From Fibrobacter succinogenes (GTDB lineage Bacteria; Fibrobacterota; Fibrobacteria; Fibrobacterales; Fibrobacteraceae), in NCBI GenBank assembly GCA_902761355.1, contig CACWJY010000016.1:62001-126000 (forward strand): a stretch of DNA of 64,000 nt. The letters run 5' to 3'. Below, in pieces: positions 59,801 to 64,000 of the stretch; the first letter of the stretch is position 1, and every line of letters starts with the position of its first letter. The notes under the pieces are model-generated. The model worked only from the letters and a program-made list of their open reading frames with translations. It was not told the origin of the DNA and did no database searches. Both the position numbers and the translations under genes were made by a program.

Positions 59801-62800
59801 CAACGATGTAACGGATGCTTTCAGAGCCTCAATCACATACGACGAAAACGGAACGATTTCTGTTACACCTAAAGCGGTAACGTTCAAGGGCCGCGATACA
59901 ATAGCCACATTTACCGGTGACGAAATTCATGTTTCTAGTGTTGCGACACCGACAGGACTCTTGCCGGGACATACCCATAATGTAGGTTATAAAATTTCGG
60001 CTATAGATGCAAATACCTATCCTGCAACAATGACTGCGGCGGATGATGTAAAAATATTTGATGCTGACGGAAATGATGTGACGGCAAACTATTCCTTTAC
60101 GGATGCCTCGATTACCACACCGACAAAGGGACTTACGGTTGAAAAGAGCAAAACGTTGACATTCTCTGTAATCTGGGCCGACGAATTCGCTAAGTATGCA
60201 GACGGAGCTCCAATCGCGATGCAGCATGAACCAACTGTCACGGCAATTGGCGGAACCACTACCTATCGCTATCAGTTTGAAGGTGGCACATGGGTGGACG
60301 AGTTGTCATCACTTACAAAAACAGCCGTTGGAGATTATAAGATTAAGGTTGAAGCGACGAACTCAAATTACACCAAAAAAGCAGATACGACGGTCACGCT
60401 GCATATCGACAGCAAACCGGTGATTACGATTACGGCGGGGAGTGATACAAAAATTTATGACGGCTCGCCACTTACAAAGACTGATGGCTTTGCCGTAACG
60501 GGTGAATTGGCTCCCGGTACCGATGAAGTGACCGATGTCGTGGTCGAGGGTTCCATTACCGATGTGGGAGTCGCTTTTAACAAGGTGACAGGGTACAAGG
60601 TGATGCGTGGCGAAACCGATGTCACTTCGAACTATAATTTCAACCTTGTCAATGGAACGCTTACCGTGACTCCTGCGGCACTTACAATTAAGACGAAAGA
60701 TGCAAGCAAGGAATATGACGGGACAGCGCTCAAGGCTTCCGATGTCGAAGTGGGCGGTCTGAAAAACGAAGAAACGCTGTTGTTTGCAACTAGCAGCCAA
60801 ACCGTGGCTGGTTCAAAAGAGAACAGCTACGAGATTACGGGCGGAACGGCGAAACTTTCGAACTACACCATTACCAAAACGCTCGGAACCTTAACCGTGA
60901 CGCCAAAGGCCGTGACGATTAAGGTAGCTGCAGCCTCTAAACTTTATGGCGATCCCGAACCCGAATTTACGGGAACACCATCCGGTCTTGTAGATAATGC
61001 CGATTTGGGGGTCATCAAGTACTACCGCACAAATTCCACTACTAAGAACGCAGGCGAATACACCAATGCGATTACGGCAAGCTATACGCCTAATTCAAAC
61101 TATAGTGTGACAGTCGTCCCTGCGAATTTCACCATCAAAAAACGCAATGTAACCCTGACTTCTGCATCAGACAGTAAAGTCTATGATGGTTCCGCACTTA
61201 CTGCACCTACAGTGACTGTTGGTGGTGACGGCTTTGCATCTAACGAAGGAGCCATCTTTACTGTAACGGGTTCACAGACAAACGCCGGCTCTAGCGAAAA
61301 CATATTTACGTACAAGCTTAAGGATGGTACCGATACCGCAACAAATTACAGCATCAGTGCTCCAGTATACGGATTGTTGATTGTAAACAAAGCTCCTGTA
61401 ACCGTTACTATCGTAGGCCACACAAACTCTTACATTTATAGTGGCGCCGAGCAAAAGGTCTTTGGCTACGATGTAACAACAAGCAATCCTCTCTACACGA
61501 TGAACGACTTCTCGTTCAACAAGACAGAAACAGCAGACTCCATTGCTGTCGGAACAAAAGTCGGTACCTACAAGATGGGCTTAGCCGAAAGCATGCTCCA
61601 AAACAAAAATGCCAACTTTAACGTAACATTTAAAGTTGCAGAGGACGGCGAACTGACCATTACACCTAAGCATATAGAAGTTGCAGTTGGAAACACAAGC
61701 AAGATTTACGGTTATCCCATTACTGATTCCGATTTCAAGGCGGTCACCTATGCAACCGGTTTCTCGGAAAATGATCCTATCGAAGACTTGCTTAGCAAAT
61801 GCACCTATTCACGCACTCCTGCAGGCAACAACGTCGGGACTTACTCCGTTTCTGCAGTTTGCCCCGATTACGGCAACTACAAGGTAACAAACAAGCCCAA
61901 TGCCAACAACTTCAAAATAACCAAGCGTTCCTTGACACTGACGGCTTCTGCCGAAAAAACATACGGCGAGCCGGATCCGACCGCATGCACAGCAGTCATT
62001 TCTGGTTTTGTCAATGGCGATACCGCAACCGTAAACGCCTGCACTATTACCAGCCGCACCGTTGCCGGAGAAAACATTGGCTCATACTTAATCACCGCAA
62101 CCATTAATACCTCTGACATTAAATGGGGAGAAACAAACAAGGACAATTACACGGTAGAATCGGGAACAGGTTTATTAAAAATTAATCCGAAGGAGATTAC
62201 AGTCACCGCGAACAAGGCCTCCAAAGAATACGGAGACCCCGATCCTACATTCACATACAAAATCGAAGGTCTTGTCGATGGAGATTCAGAAAATCTGATT
62301 TCAGCAACCATCACACGTCCAAGTCCGGCAGGGAATCCTCTCGATGATGATCCCGGTGAATATCCGATTTCTATCACAGGCGAAGCAAACCAAGGCAATT
62401 ATAAAGTTTCCTTTGTCGGAAGCACCTTGGAAATTCTCGTAGAAAACGCCGTCATCGCCTATTGGAAAATCGGCGAGAACGGTTCTCTCGAAAAATCGAT
62501 AATAGTTCCAATAGCAAAATCGGATACGACAATGGATCAACGCATCATTTCGAAGATCCGCAACGCCATTACAAAAAACCACATTGAACCCGAAAAGGCC
62601 GCAGACGAAGATTCGACTTACACCTATAATAGAAACTGGGAAAAAATCGAAAAGGGCAAATACAAGGCTCTATTTAGAGGCATTGCGAAAAAGACCGACA
62701 TCATTATCAAATACGGGAAAAATAACGCCGATACAATTGTAGCCACCGTAGAAGTCCCACGTACACGTGACGAAGCCCTTATCAGTGAAGACATTGACAA

Positions 62801-64000
62801 GGCCTTAAAGAGCCGCAATAAAGAAGCGGTCAAGGAAACTGACAATGATTCTACCTATCACGTGGATCACTGGACCAAGAATTCAGACGGAATATACGAA
62901 CCGGTATTCAAGGGAACAACCCTGACGACCACCATATATGTTTCGTACAGCGACAACAAATATGACATTCTTCCCATGGACATTGACGTTCATGTTCTGC
63001 CCGATCGTAACAACGACTCACTGGTCTGGAGTAAGGCCATTAACCAGGTGATGGATTCTCTCGATCTCACTCCAACCAAGGCCGGGTATGAATTCAGCGG
63101 TATTTGGAAAAGCGTCAAAAACGACAATTACCCCAGCGGCTATTTCGAACCCGTATTCATGACAAAGTCCGAAGTAGAACAGTTGGTCGAAAAAATTGTC
63201 GTACGATACGGCGAGCAGCCAAAGGACACCCTTGTCCTAGAAGTTCCTATTGCCGCATCAGAAGCCCACATTGTTACAATGATCAACGACACCCTGACCG
63301 CACGAAACATTACGCCTTCCAAGGCCGCTGATGGTGAATACGGTTACACCTTTGATGGAACATGGGCAAAAAATCCAATCACAAAACAGTATGAACCAGG
63401 CTTTACCAAGAGCAAGATTAAAGAAATCGTAGTCAAGTACGGCGACAACGACAAGGATACCGTACACGTGCAGATAAACGAGTCTGACACGGACTCTATT
63501 ATCGAGAAAAAAATCGAAGCCGTCATCATCCCGACCAAGGAAGCAGACAGCACGCACGTCTACGAATTCCAGAAGTTCGTGTATAACGAAGACACGCAGG
63601 TTTACGAGCCCTCGTTTGAATATAAAGCACGCATGTTCAGCGTAAACTTCAACTTGCCGAGCGAAGGCGAACTTCTCGCTGAATTCAAGGGATACGTCTA
63701 CGGCGTAGTCACCAAGCTCCCCGGCGCACGTATCAAGAGCGATACGACCTGGGAATTCAAGGGCTGGTACGAAAAAACGAACGGTCTTGGCGAACGCTAC
63801 AAGGCCATGCGCGCAACGGACTACGGCGACAAGGATGTTTATCCGTTGTTCCAGAAGACCGTAAGCTACGACGCCAATGGAAACAAAGGCGCTATCGTGG
63901 TCATCTATTCTGGAACGGCAGAACGAGCCATCAACCGTGCTCTCGCGGGCGTCATTCCTGAAGATTACACGAAGGATGAAAAGACCTACACCTTTAAGGA
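56802..64000 (+). CDS. Giant repeat-built surface protein (3' end beyond window)
   Basis: One frame is open from ATG 56802 to the right edge (2,399 codons so far); AAAGGA lies five bases before the ATG. In order: signal peptide (FITLLVCVVGIGSAMA), a unique region, GLUG-like units (about 235-375; VGSIVGWMEGG, AGGIVGAIKGG), six InlB-B/Listeria-Bacteroides repeats (470-935; FDPNGG, GGWAL...YAYW), a spacer with Cys-rich stretch, eight or more MBG-like units with a YDG or YGD pivot (1210-1876), five units of a repeat I do not recognise (1878-2280), then another InlB-like unit. It is probably an adhesin-type surface protein. Any C-terminal anchor lies outside. All opposite-strand frames here are shadows. 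Confidence 0.88.
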   Translation, partial: MNTNVQKFSIVKFITLLVCVVGIGSAMAKWDGHSVEKPEQDSRGYYKIANEANLAWFSDTVNNYVREFKYQKMLDAVQADMISKDGGVTPAKFTSYKRLNESGEQVAFADSAEFREYVVARLDSIFEDPKSFCSDSLKKALWNKAPYNVYIKSYLDAGRNAGNIPVKINATVTAEYLDMGGYPFTPIAAGSGPARFTGIFEGNGVTIKNLKVDSKEFPMQFYDIIQGYPTYAQNVGLFGTIATDGTVRNLILDNVSILASGKDNVNILTTGSVTWESGKNQVSVGSIVGWMEGGLIDTCFVSGTILSNGKDVGAGGIVGAIKGGVIKNALSTASINASGKDVYVGGVVGVIRGSSTIVSSVYDGDTLIAHPDVKGAQGALLGRVVENQTATLNNCFYETGLHEDRVGLVGEGATVTGDNNCVLDNNTEQNACILNGFAWTGETCTDPSGIWSKDEHITLNGISKGGIALYLINFDPNGGSFASDAKTTKILPFGETLTADEITKPTKEGFSFGGWALSANAESPATNLGNVYKPHTIYAYWKNTYKITFNANGGKFADNSSTKTKILADGDSITAAGIEDPEDYSSGAGENRKDYKFVGWALTKNATEKANDFGFATKATTLYAVWAETKAVFYTVVFDAQGHGDGPSSERVEHGKTVAEPSSMTADGYNFGGWYKEPTGENAFEFSSAIISDIMLYAKWTLTTYQLTYNLDGGTNDEGNPETYSVESPDILLKDPTKEGFDFLGWYYDDDYKNRATQITHGTTGDKTLFAKWKIKTYTISYNAGGNLIVGAGNVLPVEKRYGENISLLGESYQAPWYVQDGWATVDSNETALKDYDLNEVYSKNESATLFPHWKKADYTITYNLDGGVNNPSNPDTYSISDSTTGVVFKNPSKEGFTFAGWYGKEDYSGNKVTKLTVCDSSCKYGDVKLYAKWTPVPITVTAGDNTCPYDGNSCGAKVTYIPKCPTGYTCTTVTNSIKNVAEGPISAKIVSFTIKDGSGNDVTDAFRASITYDENGTISVTPKAVTFKGRDTIATFTGDEIHVSSVATPTGLLPGHTHNVGYKISAIDANTYPATMTAADDVKIFDADGNDVTANYSFTDASITTPTKGLTVEKSKTLTFSVIWADEFAKYADGAPIAMQHEPTVTAIGGTTTYRYQFEGGTWVDELSSLTKTAVGDYKIKVEATNSNYTKKADTTVTLHIDSKPVITITAGSDTKIYDGSPLTKTDGFAVTGELAPGTDEVTDVVVEGSITDVGVAFNKVTGYKVMRGETDVTSNYNFNLVNGTLTVTPAALTIKTKDASKEYDGTALKASDVEVGGLKNEETLLFATSSQTVAGSKENSYEITGGTAKLSNYTITKTLGTLTVTPKAVTIKVAAASKLYGDPEPEFTGTPSGLVDNADLGVIKYYRTNSTTKNAGEYTNAITASYTPNSNYSVTVVPANFTIKKRNVTLTSASDSKVYDGSALTAPTVTVGGDGFASNEGAIFTVTGSQTNAGSSENIFTYKLKDGTDTATNYSISAPVYGLLIVNKAPVTVTIVGHTNSYIYSGAEQKVFGYDVTTSNPLYTMNDFSFNKTETADSIAVGTKVGTYKMGLAESMLQNKNANFNVTFKVAEDGELTITPKHIEVAVGNTSKIYGYPITDSDFKAVTYATGFSENDPIEDLLSKCTYSRTPAGNNVGTYSVSAVCPDYGNYKVTNKPNANNFKITKRSLTLTASAEKTYGEPDPTACTAVISGFVNGDTATVNACTITSRTVAGENIGSYLITATINTSDIKWGETNKDNYTVESGTGLLKINPKEITVTANKASKEYGDPDPTFTYKIEGLVDGDSENLISATITRPSPAGNPLDDDPGEYPISITGEANQGNYKVSFVGSTLEILVENAVIAYWKIGENGSLEKSIIVPIAKSDTTMDQRIISKIRNAITKNHIEPEKAADEDSTYTYNRNWEKIEKGKYKALFRGIAKKTDIIIKYGKNNADTIVATVEVPRTRDEALISEDIDKALKSRNKEAVKETDNDSTYHVDHWTKNSDGIYEPVFKGTTLTTTIYVSYSDNKYDILPMDIDVHVLPDRNNDSLVWSKAINQVMDSLDLTPTKAGYEFSGIWKSVKNDNYPSGYFEPVFMTKSEVEQLVEKIVVRYGEQPKDTLVLEVPIAASEAHIVTMINDTLTARNITPSKAADGEYGYTFDGTWAKNPITKQYEPGFTKSKIKEIVVKYGDNDKDTVHVQINESDTDSIIEKKIEAVIIPTKEADSTHVYEFQKFVYNEDTQVYEPSFEYKARMFSVNFNLPSEGELLAEFKGYVYGVVTKLPGARIKSDTTWEFKGWYEKTNGLGERYKAMRATDYGDKDVYPLFQKTVSYDANGNKGAIVVIYSGTAERAINRALAGVIPEDYTKDEKTYTFK
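58207..59610 (+). repeat. Six InlB-B (Listeria-Bacteroides) repeats
   Basis: Units of about 70-85 residues begin with a strand like ITYNLDGG and end with a GWY...LYAKW pattern. Six follow each other in the giant protein. They are diverged at DNA level. Such domains are small beta-grasp folds in long surface proteins. Confidence 0.8.
60420..62430 (+). repeat. At least eight MBG-like repeats
   Basis: Units of about 75-90 residues start with a strand like ITVTA, then KxYDG or KxYGDPDP, and carry a conserved AGxYxxxxT near the end (NAGEYTNAITASY, PGEYPISITGEA). Units start near 60420, 60678, 60912, 61149, 61401, 61674, 61935 and 62199. Two more degenerate ones may lie before them (59622, 59880). 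Confidence 0.75.
62451..63640 (+). repeat. Five units of an unrecognised ~80-residue repeat
   Basis: Units starting near 62451, 62700, 62936, 63195 and 63420 share an entry strand with Y-G-x-x-x-x-D-T (VVRYGEQPKDT, VVKYGDNDKDT), a helical part with I-x(3)-I-x(3)-L, the phrase NITPSKAAD or a variant, and a closing W-x-K...YEPxF. Confidence 0.7.

Noticed and set aside
59829-62845. Several minus-strand frames of 60-145 codons
   Set aside because: All lie opposite the giant open frame from 56802 and show no independent signals.
58207-63640. Regular repeats considered as a CRISPR array
   Set aside because: The periodicity is at protein level (70-90 residues); there are no short identical DNA repeats with unique spacers.

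Overview
The window looks like a Fibrobacter-type chromosome (Fibrobacterota). The evidence is a Fibrobacter-succinogenes-major-domain protein (23168-23920), many lipoproteins with Ser-rich linkers, a large secreted Ig-like protein with a basic C-terminal domain, and Gram-negative TonB/ExbB/ExbD and outer-membrane genes. Coding density is high, both strands are used, and there is no sign of phage. Identification is by recognition of families, not by database search.

Layout. 1-5.4 kb: a signalling operon in which a BMP-family binding protein lies between two hybrid histidine kinases. The first kinase (cut by the left edge) has Thr in place of the phospho-accepting His. 5.4-15 kb: housekeeping genes (Nudix, DUF1653, EamA exporter, pflA, a 14-residue-repeat coiled-coil protein, an EF-G paralogue, DUF58), a tRNA-Arg(CCG) with a damaged copy beside it, rimO, a MORN-type protein and a B12-binding radical SAM protein. 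15-21.8 kb: a BASS transporter and a long minus-strand energy-transduction operon (DUF3450, large TolQ-like protein, ExbB, ExbD, TonB, TPR), interrupted by a GIY-YIG nuclease gene bracketed by inverted 24-bp repeats. 21.8-23.9 kb: alarmone synthetase, STAS protein, zinc-ribbon/Fib_succ protein. 24-29.2 kb: lipoproteins and a barrel protein. 29.2-32.8 kb: a probably frameshifted small gene, then three cell-wall enzymes (LD-carboxypeptidase, GH3/NagZ-like, L,D-transpeptidase). 32.9-37 kb: TonB-dependent receptor plus lipoprotein. 37-40.7 kb: ECF sigma factor, anti-sigma factor, and a secreted caspase-like protein with surface repeats and a probable C-terminal barrel. 40.8-56.6 kb: FKBP isomerase, folD, SIR2-like protein, PAP2 and histidine phosphatases, ackA, a 902-residue Ig-repeat secreted protein, ABC-F, glucokinase, RhlE-like helicase, lipoprotein and barrel protein. 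56.8 kb to the right edge: a giant repeat-built surface protein that runs off the window.

The most interesting observation joins several regions. A bipartite motif, GGTrACR then exactly 16 bases then GTGTTNN, stands just upstream of the ECF sigma operon, of the TonB-dependent receptor operon, of the DUF3450/ExbB/ExbD/TonB operon and (weaker) of the two-lipoprotein/barrel operon. Spacing is identical in all four, all are on the strand of the gene, and the sites agree with or correct the predicted starts. I infer a regulon in which the ECF sigma factor drives itself, a caspase-like surface protein, an outer-membrane receptor and the machine that energises it.
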